A stretch of DNA of 64,000 nucleotides from Methylomonas montana (GTDB lineage: Bacteria; Pseudomonadota; Gammaproteobacteria; Methylococcales; Methylomonadaceae), in NCBI RefSeq assembly GCF_030490285.1, contig NZ_CP129884.1, positions 620,001 to 684,000 of the forward strand, in the 5' to 3' direction. The notes under the pieces are model-generated. The model was not told the DNA's origin and did not search any database. It saw only the letters and a list, made by a program, of their open reading frames with translations. Numbering within the stretch: the first letter of the stretch is position 1; each line of letters starts with the position of its first letter. Positions 20,045 to 30,130 of the stretch are shown one piece after another. The position numbers and the translations under genes are program-made.

Positions 20045-22150
20045 TTACTTGGGCTCTTGACCCAGCCACTCAGCATATTTGTCAAAAATAAAGCGACTAC
20101 CTCTCATGGAAAGATGGTCGTCGTCGTAAAAATAAGAGGCGCCATCCTGCAGGCCGCCGCAAGATAATTCATCACATAAATATTCATACGCGGGGAAAAT
20201 CTTAATCCGGTTATGGGTGGCGGTATCGATAGAGCCAACCGCTCTTCTGTAGTTTAAATTGCGCTCGTCAAAAGACTTCCTGGAAACATCGCACTCAGGA
20301 AGTTCTCTGGCGGTAATCCGTAACGGACGTTCGTCCACACAGTTTTTTGCGCTCACGCCAATTTCCGGCACATCTTCAATAAAAACAACCGCTTTACCGA
20401 GCTTTAGAATTTCATTAATTGAAGCGACATAGCCGGAAATGAATTGGTTGTAATTTTCCGCCAACAGATCGTCGGGGCTCTTGATAATCCGATAATTGTT
20501 CTTTTTTTCGGTATTGCCATAGCCGGAGCCTTCGATGTACATCGCCCCTCGCGTCGCGAAAACGACGCGCTGAATAGTGGGAAAATCTCTCAGCAACTTC
20601 AGCACGATAGGCATGATGACCTTACACCGAGTCGATTTTTCCGCGAATTCTTCGGTCGGATTAATGGTGACCAGATCGATAAAAGGTAGGCAGCCATTCA
20701 CCGCCACCAAGGCTAGATCGTTAGAGCCTTGAGAAATCGAGTCGTAGACAAATTGCGCGGCGTGACTGTCGCCGACCACCAGTGTCTTTGGCGTCGCAGT
20801 GGTAAAGCGGCACATCAGATAATTGTAACTAGACCCTAACGCCGCCTTGCAACGCTCATCAACCCAGTCTTCGGGCGTGTTGTAGAGCACAGTGCCGTTC
20901 ACATCGGCAAACATCTTCGTTTTGGTTGGCGCATCGGCTTGACGAAATTCGAGCCCATTCATCGAATACGAGCCATAACCAACATAACCAATACCGATCA
21001 TTAGCAGCACCAGCACCGTCGTCTTAACGCTGCTGTGACTGCCGAAGCGTATCGGTTTTTCCACCAGTTTGTAGGTAAGCCAAGCCAACGCAATAGCCAG
21101 GCCTACCGCGACGATACGAATATTGATGCTCGGGACTTCGGTCTCGACTATCCGGGCAAAAGATAACAATGGCCAGTGCCATAAATACAATGGAAAGCTG
21201 ATCAAGCCAAACCATACCGCCAGCGGATGAGATAGGACTATGCGATTAACCCAGGCATTCGGTCCGGCCGATATGATTAGCACCGCTGCCACCATGGGCA
21301 CCATTGCCCACCGGCCAGGGAAGTTGAAATCCTTATTGATCAGGAAAAACCCGTAAACCAAGAGAAATAGGCCCACAAACGAAAGTGCATTGGCAAGGGT
21401 TTTGCCGTCGGCTGCATGCGATTCTCGATAAACTGCGTAAGCCAGCCAACCGTCAAGCTTGGTTCTGAGCGTCGCGAACAAGCCTTTCTTATAGAGTGTC
21501 ATCCACGCCAGTAAGCTGCCGCACAACAACTCCCAAAACCGGGTTTGCGGCGAGTAAAAAGTGGCCACGGGATGAGACAGTATCCCCTTAACATTCAGGC
21601 AGAAGGACACGATGGCAACCAGAAGCGTAATGGTCAGCAGATTAAAATTCCGCTCCCAGGCAAACCAAAGCAATAGCGGCCAAACAATGTAAAATTGTTC
21701 TTCAATGCCTAGACTCCACAAATGCAGTAGCGGTTTAGTCTCCGCGGAGTTGTCGAAATAACCGGCTTCGTTCCACAACACGATGTTGGAAACGAATCCC
21801 GCGCCGGCGGCAATGTGCTTGCCCAGTTGCTTGTATTCATCGGCGAATAGTGCGAACCAACCGAAGCCATAGCTGGCGATCAATACCAGCAACAGGGCCG
21901 GAAAAATACGCTTGATGCGGCGGGCGTAGAACTCGGCGAAGCTGAACGTGCCCCTCTCCAAGTTTTGAAAAATAATGGTAGAGATCAGGTAGCCTGAGAT
22001 AACAAAGAAAATATCGACACCTATAAATCCTCCTTGTAAGCGGTCTGGAAAGGCGTGGAAAGCGACCACAGAGATAACGGCAATCGCTCTCAAGCCGTCG
22101 ATATCGGGGCGATACTTAGGGTGTGACAGGTGTGCTTGCAGAGAGGCCAT
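20045..22150 (-). CDS. OafA/YrhL-type O-acyltransferase with SGNH domain
   Basis: 701 residues. The N-terminal acyltransferase-3 domain spans about 1-380, with the start motif RPDIDGLRAIAVISVVAFHAFP, the GVDIFFVISGYLIS block and about ten transmembrane helices. The C-terminal SGNH domain begins LVVGDSHAAQFVYD (block I, Ser in GDSH) and ends YDDDHLSMRGS (catalytic Asp/His). Such proteins O-acetylate lipopolysaccharide, exopolysaccharide or peptidoglycan. It lies antisense between atpE and atpF and so interrupts the ATPase operon. Confidence 0.9.
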   Translation of the reverse strand: MASLQAHLSHPKYRPDIDGLRAIAVISVVAFHAFPDRLQGGFIGVDIFFVISGYLISTIIFQNLERGTFSFAEFYARRIKRIFPALLLVLIASYGFGWFALFADEYKQLGKHIAAGAGFVSNIVLWNEAGYFDNSAETKPLLHLWSLGIEEQFYIVWPLLLWFAWERNFNLLTITLLVAIVSFCLNVKGILSHPVATFYSPQTRFWELLCGSLLAWMTLYKKGLFATLRTKLDGWLAYAVYRESHAADGKTLANALSFVGLFLLVYGFFLINKDFNFPGRWAMVPMVAAVLIISAGPNAWVNRIVLSHPLAVWFGLISFPLYLWHWPLLSFARIVETEVPSINIRIVAVGLAIALAWLTYKLVEKPIRFGSHSSVKTTVLVLLMIGIGYVGYGSYSMNGLEFRQADAPTKTKMFADVNGTVLYNTPEDWVDERCKAALGSSYNYLMCRFTTATPKTLVVGDSHAAQFVYDSISQGSNDLALVAVNGCLPFIDLVTINPTEEFAEKSTRCKVIMPIVLKLLRDFPTIQRVVFATRGAMYIEGSGYGNTEKKNNYRIIKSPDDLLAENYNQFISGYVASINEILKLGKAVVFIEDVPEIGVSAKNCVDERPLRITARELPECDVSRKSFDERNLNYRRAVGSIDTATHNRIKIFPAYEYLCDELSCGGLQDGASYFYDDDHLSMRGSRFIFDKYAEWLGQEPK

Positions 22151-22411
22151 AGGATAACGATGTGCGAAGAGGGATTGGGCTCGTCATCTGGTCTGCACTG
22201 GCGTGGCTGGTGGAGCGGAGGAGAACCTGGAAATTGGCCGCTATTTTAAGCGGTAAGCAACCCGGCCTCAAGCGACGCTTAGTTCATAATGTGTAGCGCT
22301 TAAATTTTTCAGACACCGAAATCATGGCGAGAGTTAAGATACCAGGGCGAAAGCCATAGATGGTTTTCATAACGACGCCGCAAAACACATCCAACAACAG
22401 GTTACCCCGCC

Positions 22412-23167
22412 ATGATGCAATTCGACTGGACAACCTTCATTCTGGAAATTCTCAACTTTCTGGTTTTGGTGTGGATACTGCAACGCTTTCTGTATCGCCC
22501 GGTACTGGCGATGCTCGATGCCCGCCAACAGCGGATCAAGGACGAAACCGAACGCGCCGCACAATTACGCAATGAGGCGGAAGTCTTGCGCCAACAATAC
22601 GAGCAACGATTGGCCGATTGGAATCAACAGCAAGAAACTAGTCGCCGCCAGCTGGACGAAGAGCTGGCTCAGATGCGTAGTATTGCAACAGAGAATCTGA
22701 AACAAACCCTCGCCGATGAAGAAGCCAAATTGCGGGTTCGCAACCAGACGCTCATCGCGGCGCGGGAGGCCGCGTTGATTCGGGAGGCGGCCGGCGCGGC
22801 TTACGGTCAGGCCGCGGCGATGTTGCAACGGCTGGCCAGGCCGCAATTGACGCAGAATATTGTCGATGTATTTCTGCAAGATTTAGCCAATATGCCGGAC
22901 AGCGAACAAGCTGCGCTGCGCAAAGCGGCGGCGATGTTGATTGCCGCTTCCGCGGTCGAAGTGATCAGCGCTCATCCCTTGGATGAAGCCACGCGCGGCG
23001 CGGTAACTCAGGGTTTGGCGGCGGCGGCGGGACAGACGCTGCAGCTAAGTTATAAAGAAGACCCACAGCTGATCGCCGGACTACGCGCGGTGGTCGGCGA
23101 GTGCCAGTTGCACGCCAATCTGGCCGACGAGTTGGCATTTTTCCGGCGCCAGGCCAACCATGGCTGA
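22412..23167 (+). CDS. atpF: N-type ATPase Fo subunit b fused to a delta-like domain
   Basis: 251 residues. One N-terminal transmembrane helix ([20 protein letters not shown]) leads into a long coiled coil rich in Gln/Glu/Arg, residues about 30-150. From about 170 the sequence becomes delta-like: [24 protein letters not shown] and [29 protein letters not shown]. This fits N-ATPases, which have no separate atpH. It forms the peripheral stalk. It is separated from atpE by the antisense acyltransferase and about 260 bp, so it needs its own promoter. The stop overlaps atpA by 8 bp. Confidence 0.9.
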   Translation: MMQFDWTTFILEILNFLVLVWILQRFLYRPVLAMLDARQQRIKDETERAAQLRNEAEVLRQQYEQRLADWNQQQETSRRQLDEELAQMRSIATENLKQTLADEEAKLRVRNQTLIAAREAALIREAAGAAYGQAAAMLQRLARPQLTQNIVDVFLQDLANMPDSEQAALRKAAAMLIAASAVEVISAHPLDEATRGAVTQGLAAAAGQTLQLSYKEDPQLIAGLRAVVGECQLHANLADELAFFRRQANHG

Positions 23168-24599
23168 GCCAAATAGACCTTATCGTTTCGGTCTGCGCTT
23201 GTCGGAACGCGGTTGCGTGGCCGGCATTGGCGACGGCATCGCCTGGATACGTGGTTTGCCCACGGCGCGGCTCGATGAGTTGATCGGTTTCGACGACGGC
23301 AGCACCGGCTTGGTGTTTCAGTTGGGTAAAGATGTGCTGGGTGCGATTTTGTTGTCGCAAAGCCGTGGCGTCACTGCTGGCATGGCGGTGCAGCATATCG
23401 GCCGTAAGCTGGAAATCGGCGTTGGCGACGTCTTGCTAGGCCGGGTGGTCGATCCGCTCGGCAGTCCGCTGGATGGCCTGCCGCAGCCGGAACTACGCCA
23501 GTTTCGGCCGCTGGAAGCGGCCGCGCCACCTATCATCGAACGCGATTTTGTTAGTGAGCCTTTATATACCGGCTGTAAGATCGTCGATACCCTGATTCCG
23601 ATCGGCAAGGGCCAGCGCCAGTTAATTATTGGCGACGACGGCATCGGCAAGAGCGCACTGGCGCTGGATGCCGTGATCAATCAACGCGGTCGCAATGTGT
23701 TGTGCGTGATGGTATTGATCGGTCAACCGCGCTCTTCCGTGGCCGGCACCATAGAGGCGCTACGCCAGGCCGACGCATTGGCGTACACCGTCGTGGTGGT
23801 CGCCGAAGCCAATGCCTTGCCGGGATTCCGATACCTGGCGCCGTTCGCCGGTTGCGCGATCGCCGAGCACTGGATGCGGATGGGCCGCGACACCTTGGTG
23901 GTCTACGACGACCTGACCCGTCACGCCCAATCCTATCGAGAACTGTCGCTGCTGCTGCAACGGCCGCCGGGCCGCGAGGCTTATCCGGGCGATATTTTTT
24001 ATCTGCATTCCCGCTTGCTCGAGCGCTCGACGGTGTTGGCGCTGGAGTACGGCGGCGGCAGCATGACCGCGCTGCCTATCATCGAGACCCGCCAGGGCGA
24101 GTTGTCGGCGTACATTCCCACCAATCTGATTTCGATCACCGACGGCCAGATTTATTTGGAAAGTAAACTGTTCGCGGCCGGCATGCTGCCGGCGATCGAC
24201 ATCGGCCGCTCGGTATCGCGCATCGGCGGCAAGGCTCAGCATCCGGCGATCAAAACCGCCTCCGCGCATATCCGGCTGGATTATTTGCAGTTTCTGGAGC
24301 TGGAGTTGTTTGCCCGCTTCGGCACCCGTTTGGAAGCCGGCGTTGAAGAAAAGCTGCAACGCGGCCGCTTGCTGCGGGAAATTTTGAAACAGGATCGTTT
24401 GCAGCCCTTATCGGAGCAAGCTCATCTAGCCTGGTTGCTGGCTTATGGCGAGGGATTGCTGGAGGCTGTCCTGCCGGAACAGGCTGCGGCTGTATTGGCA
24501 AATCTGCTGGCGCAATTGCCGGCCACCAAGCTGAAACTGGATTCCCCAAAACAGCAATGGCTGACGGTATTGCGGCAACTCTTGGCGACTAAAGCATGA
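23160..24599 (+). CDS. atpA: N-type ATPase F1 subunit alpha
   Basis: 479 residues, shorter than the 510 of housekeeping alpha because the N-terminus begins at [13 protein letters not shown]. The nucleotide site is GDDGIGKS at 158-165 rather than [52 protein letters not shown] is diagnostic, and the C-terminal bundle follows. It carries the non-catalytic ATP sites. Overlaps with atpF (8 bp) and atpG (4 bp) show tight translational coupling. Confidence 0.93.
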   Translation: MAEPNRPYRFGLRLSERGCVAGIGDGIAWIRGLPTARLDELIGFDDGSTGLVFQLGKDVLGAILLSQSRGVTAGMAVQHIGRKLEIGVGDVLLGRVVDPLGSPLDGLPQPELRQFRPLEAAAPPIIERDFVSEPLYTGCKIVDTLIPIGKGQRQLIIGDDGIGKSALALDAVINQRGRNVLCVMVLIGQPRSSVAGTIEALRQADALAYTVVVVAEANALPGFRYLAPFAGCAIAEHWMRMGRDTLVVYDDLTRHAQSYRELSLLLQRPPGREAYPGDIFYLHSRLLERSTVLALEYGGGSMTALPIIETRQGELSAYIPTNLISITDGQIYLESKLFAAGMLPAIDIGRSVSRIGGKAQHPAIKTASAHIRLDYLQFLELELFARFGTRLEAGVEEKLQRGRLLREILKQDRLQPLSEQAHLAWLLAYGEGLLEAVLPEQAAAVLANLLAQLPATKLKLDSPKQQWLTVLRQLLATKA

Positions 24600-25387
24600 G
24601 TCAGCGCCGGGAAGTAGAAGCCCGTTTAGCCTTGTTCGACGATTTGTCCGGCATCCTTGGCGCGATGCGCAGTTTTGCATTGGCCGAACTGCGTAAAGTC
24701 GGCAAACGCGAAGCCGCTCAACAACAGGTGGTGCAATCCTTGGAAACGGCCTTGGCCGATTTGGCCGACAGTTTACCGGAACAGGTCTTAAGCAATCCCG
24801 CCAACGACATCTGGCTGCTATTGGGTTCCGTGCGCGGTTTCTGCGGTAGTTTTAACGAAGACGTGATGCGCTTTTGGCGAACCGAATCTAATGAGCAAGG
24901 CTCGTTGATTCTGGTTGGGGAACGCCTGCATCAGATGGTCGGTGAGCGCGATGGGCTGCAACGGCTGCGCGGTGCCGACGGCGGATTGGACGCCCCGGCG
25001 GCGATCGACAATATTTTGGCGGCGGTAGCCGAGCTGCGCGAAGGCGGCGAGTTCGGATTGGTCGCTTGCATCCGCGATGAACAGGGTGCGCGTAGTCAAC
25101 GCCTTTGGCCCTTGCCGCACGTCGCCGGCAATACCCGTCAAAATCCGCCGCTGACTTTCGCGCCAGCGGCGGACGTTGCCGCTGGTGTCGCCGAGCATTA
25201 TCTGTTTCATACTTTGCTGGCTTTATTAATGCGCTCGATCCGGGTGGAAAACCATATGCGGCTGATGCAGATGGAAACCGCATTGCGGCATCTGGAACGT
25301 GGCGGTGAGGAATTAAAGCGGCAACGCAACCGGCTGCGTCAGGAAGAAATCGTCGAGGAAATCGAGCTGATGGTTGGTCGGCGTTAG
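24596..25387 (+). CDS. atpG: N-type ATPase F1 subunit gamma
   Basis: 263 residues, start overlapping the atpA stop (ATGA). The N-terminal helix [31 protein letters not shown] and the C-terminal helix [31 protein letters not shown] would form the rotor coiled coil. [11 protein letters not shown] matches the GLCG block of gamma. It is shorter and more divergent than housekeeping gamma, as is usual in N-ATPases. It is the last gene of the operon. Confidence 0.9.
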   Translation: MSQRREVEARLALFDDLSGILGAMRSFALAELRKVGKREAAQQQVVQSLETALADLADSLPEQVLSNPANDIWLLLGSVRGFCGSFNEDVMRFWRTESNEQGSLILVGERLHQMVGERDGLQRLRGADGGLDAPAAIDNILAAVAELREGGEFGLVACIRDEQGARSQRLWPLPHVAGNTRQNPPLTFAPAADVAAGVAEHYLFHTLLALLMRSIRVENHMRLMQMETALRHLERGGEELKRQRNRLRQEEIVEEIELMVGRR

Positions 25388-25494
25388 AGCCAACCCTTGC
25401 TGACCTCACGCAATGGCGATGTGTTAGCTGGCCGCGATGCTTTAGACCGGCCCTACGAAAAGCCTACGCTAGGTGCGACGGCTAGCGATTCGTA

Positions 25495-25671
25495 TCATGG
25501 TTGTAACCACTCGCGATGCGGAAACCAATTGTTAATCCAGTCCGGCAGCACGTCGGCCGGCATCGGCCGGGCGTTGTCGCAACCCAGTTTCAATAGCAGC
25601 AAACCGTGTTCGTCGGTTTCGACGCCTTCTCGACGATCACCTGACGTTGGGAGGCCGCGCCCAAACCATTG
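25495..25671 (-). pseudogene. remnant of an EAL-domain (c-di-GMP phosphodiesterase) gene
   Basis: On the minus strand, EGVETDEHGLLLLKLGCDNA then RPMPADVLPDWINNWFPHREWLQP and a stop at 25495-25497 match the C-terminal end of an EAL domain. The QGYGIA-like segment expected between GCDNA and RPMPA is missing, an in-frame loss of about 18 nt. Just upstream the reading shifts: ASQRQVIVE is in another frame from EGVET, consistent with a 2-nt insertion near 25630. The rest of the gene is absent. The fragment lies next to, but not inside, the IS1595 element. Confidence 0.65.
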
Positions 25672-25706
25672 GTGGTTGTTGGATAATCATTCACAGCATA
25701 AACTAT

Positions 25707-26739
25707 CCTGATTACCCACGACCCTCAGCAACTTACGAGCATCCTGCTAGTCCAATGAAAGCTATGAACTGACAGGAGATCGTGGCATGAAAAAGAATCC
25801 GATCCAATTTCAAAAAGGCTTTAGCCTGACGGATTTCATGAATCGCTACGGTACTGAAAGCCAGTGTGCCGCAGGGCTATTTCAGGCGCGATGGCCATCC
25901 GGGTTTCAATGCCCAGGCTGCGGTCGCCGCCGCTATAGCGTGATCAAGACTCGCAATTTGTATCAGTGCACGACGTGCCATCACCAAACCTCGTTGATCA
26001 GCGGTACGCTGTTCGAACAAACCAAGTTGCCGCTCACCGTGTGGTTTCTGGCGATTCATCTGCTGACTCAAGCCAAAACCAGTTTGTCGGCTTTAGCCTT
26101 GAAGCGGCAAATCGGCGTTTCCTACAACACCGCCTGGAGCCTCAAGCACAAGATCATGCAGGCAATGAAAGAGCGCGATGATCGCAAACCGCTGACCGGC
26201 ATTATTCAACTCGATGACGTTTACTGGGGCGGCGAGCATCGGGGTGGCAAACGCGGGCGAGGTTCGGAAAACAAGACGCCTTTTGTCGCGGCGGTGGCGC
26301 TGAACAAGGAACACCATCCTATCGCGATGAACTTGAATGTCGTCAAAGGCTTCCGCAACAGCGAAATCAAGCGCTGGGCCGGCCATCATCTTCAGCCGGG
26401 TAGTCTGGTGTACTCGGACGGCTTAGCTTGCTTTTCCGCCGTGCTCGATCACGGTTGTCACCATTACTCCATTGTCACCGGCGGTGGTCCTGACAGCGTG
26501 ACGAAAGAAGAATTCGCCTGGGTCAATACCATGATCGGTAACGTGAAGCGCTCCATCAATGGCACTTACCATGCCATTCAGTCCAAACATTTACCCCGCT
26601 ATCTGGCCGAGTTTTGTTATCGTTTTAATCGCAGATTCTATCTGCAAACCATAATGCCGCGGTTTCTCATCGCTGCGGCTAATTCTCCACCCATGCCGGG
26701 CCGTTTGCTCAAATTAGCTGAGGCTTATGGGTAATCAGG
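25707..26739 (+). mobile_element. IS1595-family insertion sequence (1033 bp)
   Basis: The ends are an 11-bp perfect inverted repeat, CCTGATTACCC at 25707-25717 and GGGTAATCAGG at 26729-26739. Both are flanked by the 8-bp direct repeat TAAACTAT (25699-25706 and 26740-26747), the target duplication length of the IS1595 family. The single transposase gene is intact and its stop codon lies in the right repeat. The element looks complete and fairly recent. Confidence 0.88.
25787..26734 (+). CDS. IS1595-family transposase
   Basis: 315 residues. An N-terminal zinc ribbon has CPGCG and CTTCH pairs near residues 44-65. The ISXO2-like DDE catalytic domain follows: QLDDVYWGGEHRGGKRGRG at about 141, YSDGLACF and VTGGGPD around 205-235, and the NxxIGNVKRSINGTYHAI stretch with the third acidic residue. 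The GACAGGAGA site before the ATG is good. It should act only on this element and related copies. Confidence 0.92.
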   Translation: MKKNPIQFQKGFSLTDFMNRYGTESQCAAGLFQARWPSGFQCPGCGRRRYSVIKTRNLYQCTTCHHQTSLISGTLFEQTKLPLTVWFLAIHLLTQAKTSLSALALKRQIGVSYNTAWSLKHKIMQAMKERDDRKPLTGIIQLDDVYWGGEHRGGKRGRGSENKTPFVAAVALNKEHHPIAMNLNVVKGFRNSEIKRWAGHHLQPGSLVYSDGLACFSAVLDHGCHHYSIVTGGGPDSVTKEEFAWVNTMIGNVKRSINGTYHAIQSKHLPRYLAEFCYRFNRRFYLQTIMPRFLIAAANSPPMPGRLLKLAEAYG

Positions 26740-26853
26740 TAAACTATTGGCGTATTTTGCCCACAATAAAAACCAGCCTTGATTACCGTCTAAATAAGCT
26801 TAGCCGCATCAGTAACGCGGATTGGATGGTTTTCCCCAATCGAATAGGAACCA

Positions 26854-28152
26854 ATGAACGCCTTTGACCAGTCAGGCGAGCATGCCGCCACCATTTTGTT
26901 AGTGGATGACGAATCCATCAATCTTTCGGTTTTGGGACAATTTTTGACGTCTCATTATCGGGTTTTAGTGGCCACCGGCGGACAGCGGGCCTTGCAACTG
27001 GCGCACGCTGCCCCGAGACCGGATCTGATTCTGCTGGATGTGATGATGCCTGATATGGATGGTTATCAGGTGATCACCCGGCTAAAAGATGAGCCCAGCA
27101 CCCGTGATATTCCGGTGATATTCGTGAGCGTGTTGAGTTCGGATCGGGAAGAGGAGCGCGGCTTGAGCTTGGGTGCGGTCGATTACATCTATAAACCTTG
27201 TCATTTATCGATTTTATTGGCGAGGATACGTACCCATCTGGAGTTGAAAAACGCGCGCGACCGCTTGAAGGATCACAATAGTTTTTTGGAAGCGGAAGTA
27301 AAACGCCGGCATCAAGAAATTCAGCAGGTGCATTTGCAGTTGTTGCAATCGGAAAAACTGGCGGCGATTGGACAATTAGCGGCTGGTATCGCCCATGAAA
27401 TCAATAATCCGATCGGTTTTGTCAATTCCAATCTAAACACCCTCGACGGTTATTTACGCGACGTTTTTAGCGTATTGGACGCTTGCTGTGCCACGCTGGC
27501 CGCTAGCCCGGTTACAATTGAGGCTGCCAGCCAATTACAAGAACTGAAACAACAAAAACAGCTCAGTTATTTGCGTAACGATATTCCAGAACTAATTGCC
27601 GAATCGAGGGATGGCCTTACGCGGGTGCGCGATATTGTTCAGGGCTTGAAAGATTTTGCCCATATCGACAGTGACGATTGGGAGCTGGGGGATTTGCATA
27701 AAGGTTTGGATTCGACGCTGAACATTATTGGCAACGAGCTTAAATACCATTGCACCGTGCATAAATATTACGGCGATATTCCGCAAATTTATTGCCGGCC
27801 CTCGCAGTTGAACCAGGTGTTCATGAATTTGCTGGTCAATGCTGCCCAAGCCATCGAAACCAAGGGCGACATTGATATTCGCACCGGCTGCGACGACCGG
27901 GCGGTTTGGGTGGACATTAGCGATAATGGCAACGGCATTGCCCCGGAAAATCTGACGCGCTTGTTTGAACCCTTTTTTACGACCAAACCGGTGGGTAAGG
28001 GCACCGGGCTGGGATTGTCGATTTCACAAAACATTGTCCGCAAACACGGCGGTAGAATCGAGGTCGACAGCGAACTTGGCCGGGGCAGCCGGTTTCGGGT
28101 GTGGCTGCCGATTCACCAAGAATTGTCAAATCGAGAGGAATGTCGAGCATGA
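26854..28152 (+). CDS. REC-histidine kinase hybrid
   Basis: 432 residues. The receiver domain (1-125) has phospho-acceptor D62 in LILLDVMMPDMDG. A coiled coil (130-165) leads to the HisKA-type phosphoacceptor H181 in LAAGIAHEINNPIGFVNSNL. The ATPase domain has QVFMNLLVNAAQAI, DISDNGNGI, FEPFFTTKPVGKGTGLGLS. There is no transmembrane segment, so it is cytoplasmic. It shares its HEINNP-type kinase core with the hemerythrin kinase at 30131-31912, and a receiver gene follows 92 bp downstream. Confidence 0.9.
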   Translation: MNAFDQSGEHAATILLVDDESINLSVLGQFLTSHYRVLVATGGQRALQLAHAAPRPDLILLDVMMPDMDGYQVITRLKDEPSTRDIPVIFVSVLSSDREEERGLSLGAVDYIYKPCHLSILLARIRTHLELKNARDRLKDHNSFLEAEVKRRHQEIQQVHLQLLQSEKLAAIGQLAAGIAHEINNPIGFVNSNLNTLDGYLRDVFSVLDACCATLAASPVTIEAASQLQELKQQKQLSYLRNDIPELIAESRDGLTRVRDIVQGLKDFAHIDSDDWELGDLHKGLDSTLNIIGNELKYHCTVHKYYGDIPQIYCRPSQLNQVFMNLLVNAAQAIETKGDIDIRTGCDDRAVWVDISDNGNGIAPENLTRLFEPFFTTKPVGKGTGLGLSISQNIVRKHGGRIEVDSELGRGSRFRVWLPIHQELSNREECRA

Positions 28153-28244
28153 GAGCGATAGGCTGTGGTTTTTAGGTTTGAACTTGCGGATGCGTTTTTC
28201 CGTGCCAGACTATCTAAAGCACATAATCCAGTGATGGCAAAATT

Positions 28245-28784
28245 ATGAATCAAGCAGATATTAAAATCCTGCTCGTCGACGACGAGCCCAATGTGTTGAA
28301 GGCGCTGACACGCTTGTTGAAGCAATACGATCCCATGAGCGCTGGCAGCGGCGAAGAAGCGTTAGAGTTGGCGGAGAATCAGGCTTTCGACCTGGTGATT
28401 TCCGATTACCGGATGCCGGGTATGAACGGTATCGACTTTTTAATTCTGTTTAAGCGCATGCAACCGGATGCGATTCGTATCGTGTTGACCGGCTTCGCCG
28501 ACCTGGAAGGGGCTCAGCATGCCATCAACGAGGCACAAGTATTTCGATTTATCAACAAACCCTGGAGCAATCTGGAAATCGTCAATGTGGTCGAAAACGG
28601 CTTGGTGCACAAGCGGATGTTGATGGAAAATCGGGCCTTGGCCGACCAGGTGCGCGCCCAGCAAAAATTGCTGGACGAAAAGGACGCGCTGATCAAGGCG
28701 CTTGAGGCGGAGGAGCCCGGCATTACCCAGGTCAATTGGGCCGAAGACGGCTCCATCATTCTTGATGAGCAGGATCTGGATTAG
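28245..28784 (+). CDS. single-domain response regulator with coiled-coil tail
   Basis: 179 residues. The receiver (6-125) shows KILLVDDEPNVLKAL, D54 in LVISDYRMPGMNG, and NKPW with the conserved Lys. The tail from 130 is helical (ENRALADQVRAQQKLLDEKDALIKALEAE) and ends in an acidic segment with no DNA-binding domain. It probably relays signals between the neighbouring kinases and the convergent receiver/HD-GYP-like protein. That partnership is inferred from position and the shared VDDEPNVLKAL motif. Confidence 0.88.
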   Translation: MNQADIKILLVDDEPNVLKALTRLLKQYDPMSAGSGEEALELAENQAFDLVISDYRMPGMNGIDFLILFKRMQPDAIRIVLTGFADLEGAQHAINEAQVFRFINKPWSNLEIVNVVENGLVHKRMLMENRALADQVRAQQKLLDEKDALIKALEAEEPGITQVNWAEDGSIILDEQDLD

Positions 28785-28792
28785 CAGACCGG

Positions 28793-30112
28793 CTATTGCT
28801 TGCTATCATCGTTTCCCAGTCGTACCCGCAGAATCAAGTTTTTGCCGTGTTTCCTGAGGTTGAGAACGTCCTCGATATTTTTCTCGGTGAGAATCTGATT
28901 CTTTAGATAAAGCACCTCGTTGCAGATCACTTCCGCCGCTTCCATGCCTGGCTGCAACTGAGTCCAGGATATTTCGATAATCGGCCGCTCGTCGCTGGTT
29001 TCCAATGACTTCAGCAAACCCAGAAAAATATCCACTACCTCCGGGTCATAATAAACGCTTTTTTTCGACAACAGCCGTTCTTTTACCTGCTCAACACCCA
29101 TGGCCGAACCAGTCATTGAGCCATCCAGGTAGGTGATGTAGTCCTGGATCACCGTCAGTATCCGCGCGCCCAGCGGGATGGCTTGGCCCGTCAATCCCAT
29201 TGGATGGCCGGAGCCGTCGTAATATTCGTATTGATGGCTGATCAGCAAGGCGGCGTTATGCAGCGGGTCGATGCCTTGCAATAAATTGTGGCCTTCCTGG
29301 GCGTGATTCAGAAAACGTTTCTTTTGCTGGCTGTTCATCGCAAAATGCGATAAGGTCAGTAGGCTGTCCGGCAGGCTCATTTTGCCGATTTGCAGCAACA
29401 AGCCAGCATAGATCACATCTTTGACATCGGTCATCTCCATGTTCAGTTTCAAGGCCACTTCCCGGGCGTTTTCGGCGATGTATTTGGCATGGCCGCTTTT
29501 GATGCCGGGCCGCATTTCGATAATCTTGGCAAACGCTTTGACCGAATCGGTATATTGTTTTTTCAATGCATCGTTAGACTGCTCGATGACCAGCAGGGAT
29601 TTTCTTAATTGCTCGGTACGCTTTTCGACTTTTTCTTCCAGACTGGCGTTCAGCTCCCTGAGTTGGCGGTTTTGGTCGTTGATGATGTCGAACAATTGCT
29701 GACGTTCTTCACGTAGCCGTTTTTGCTCGATGGCATTATTGACCAGAATTTTCAGTTCATGGTCTTCCCAAGGCTTACTGCAGTAACTGTAAATCTTGCC
29801 GTTGTTGACTGCGGCAATGGTCGATTCGATGTCGGCATATCCGGTCAGCAGAATCCGTACCGTGTCCGGCCAGCCCTCGGCGGCCCGTGCTAAAAACTCG
29901 GCGCCATTCATCTGCGGCATGCGCATGTCGGAAATGATCAAGTCGATGGATTGGACCTTCAATATCTCCAAGCCTTCCGCTCCGCTTTCGGCTAGATGAG
30001 CGCTGTATTCAGCCGAACGGAACAAGCGCTTTAACGCTTTCAACACATTGGGCTCGTCATCGACGAACAGTAGATTGGCAGTTTTGTTAGCGGTTAGCGA
30101 CAAGTCGTTCAT
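28793..30112 (-). CDS. response regulator with degenerate HD-GYP domain
   Basis: 439 residues. Receiver at about 12-130 with D62 in SDMRMPQMNG and a KPW motif, then a coiled coil (135-190), then an HD-GYP-like domain (190-380). In place of HDIGK the sequence reads LQIGK (L240, Q241), so both metal-binding residues are lost. In place of HHE-DGSGYP it reads HQYEYYDGSGHP. c-di-GMP hydrolysis is therefore unlikely. It ends 9 bp from the convergent receiver gene, and its start is 18 bp downstream of the hemerythrin kinase stop, so the two form one unit. Confidence 0.85.
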   Translation of the reverse strand: MNDLSLTANKTANLLFVDDEPNVLKALKRLFRSAEYSAHLAESGAEGLEILKVQSIDLIISDMRMPQMNGAEFLARAAEGWPDTVRILLTGYADIESTIAAVNNGKIYSYCSKPWEDHELKILVNNAIEQKRLREERQQLFDIINDQNRQLRELNASLEEKVEKRTEQLRKSLLVIEQSNDALKKQYTDSVKAFAKIIEMRPGIKSGHAKYIAENAREVALKLNMEMTDVKDVIYAGLLLQIGKMSLPDSLLTLSHFAMNSQQKKRFLNHAQEGHNLLQGIDPLHNAALLISHQYEYYDGSGHPMGLTGQAIPLGARILTVIQDYITYLDGSMTGSAMGVEQVKERLLSKKSVYYDPEVVDIFLGLLKSLETSDERPIIEISWTQLQPGMEAAEVICNEVLYLKNQILTEKNIEDVLNLRKHGKNLILRVRLGNDDSKQ

Positions 30113-30130
30113 GGCGGGTGCTATGGTTAT

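Noticed and set aside
25397..25711. Plus-strand 104-residue frame after atpG
   Set aside because: It has no ribosome-binding site or family match, and it runs antisense to the EAL remnant, which explains the coding bias.
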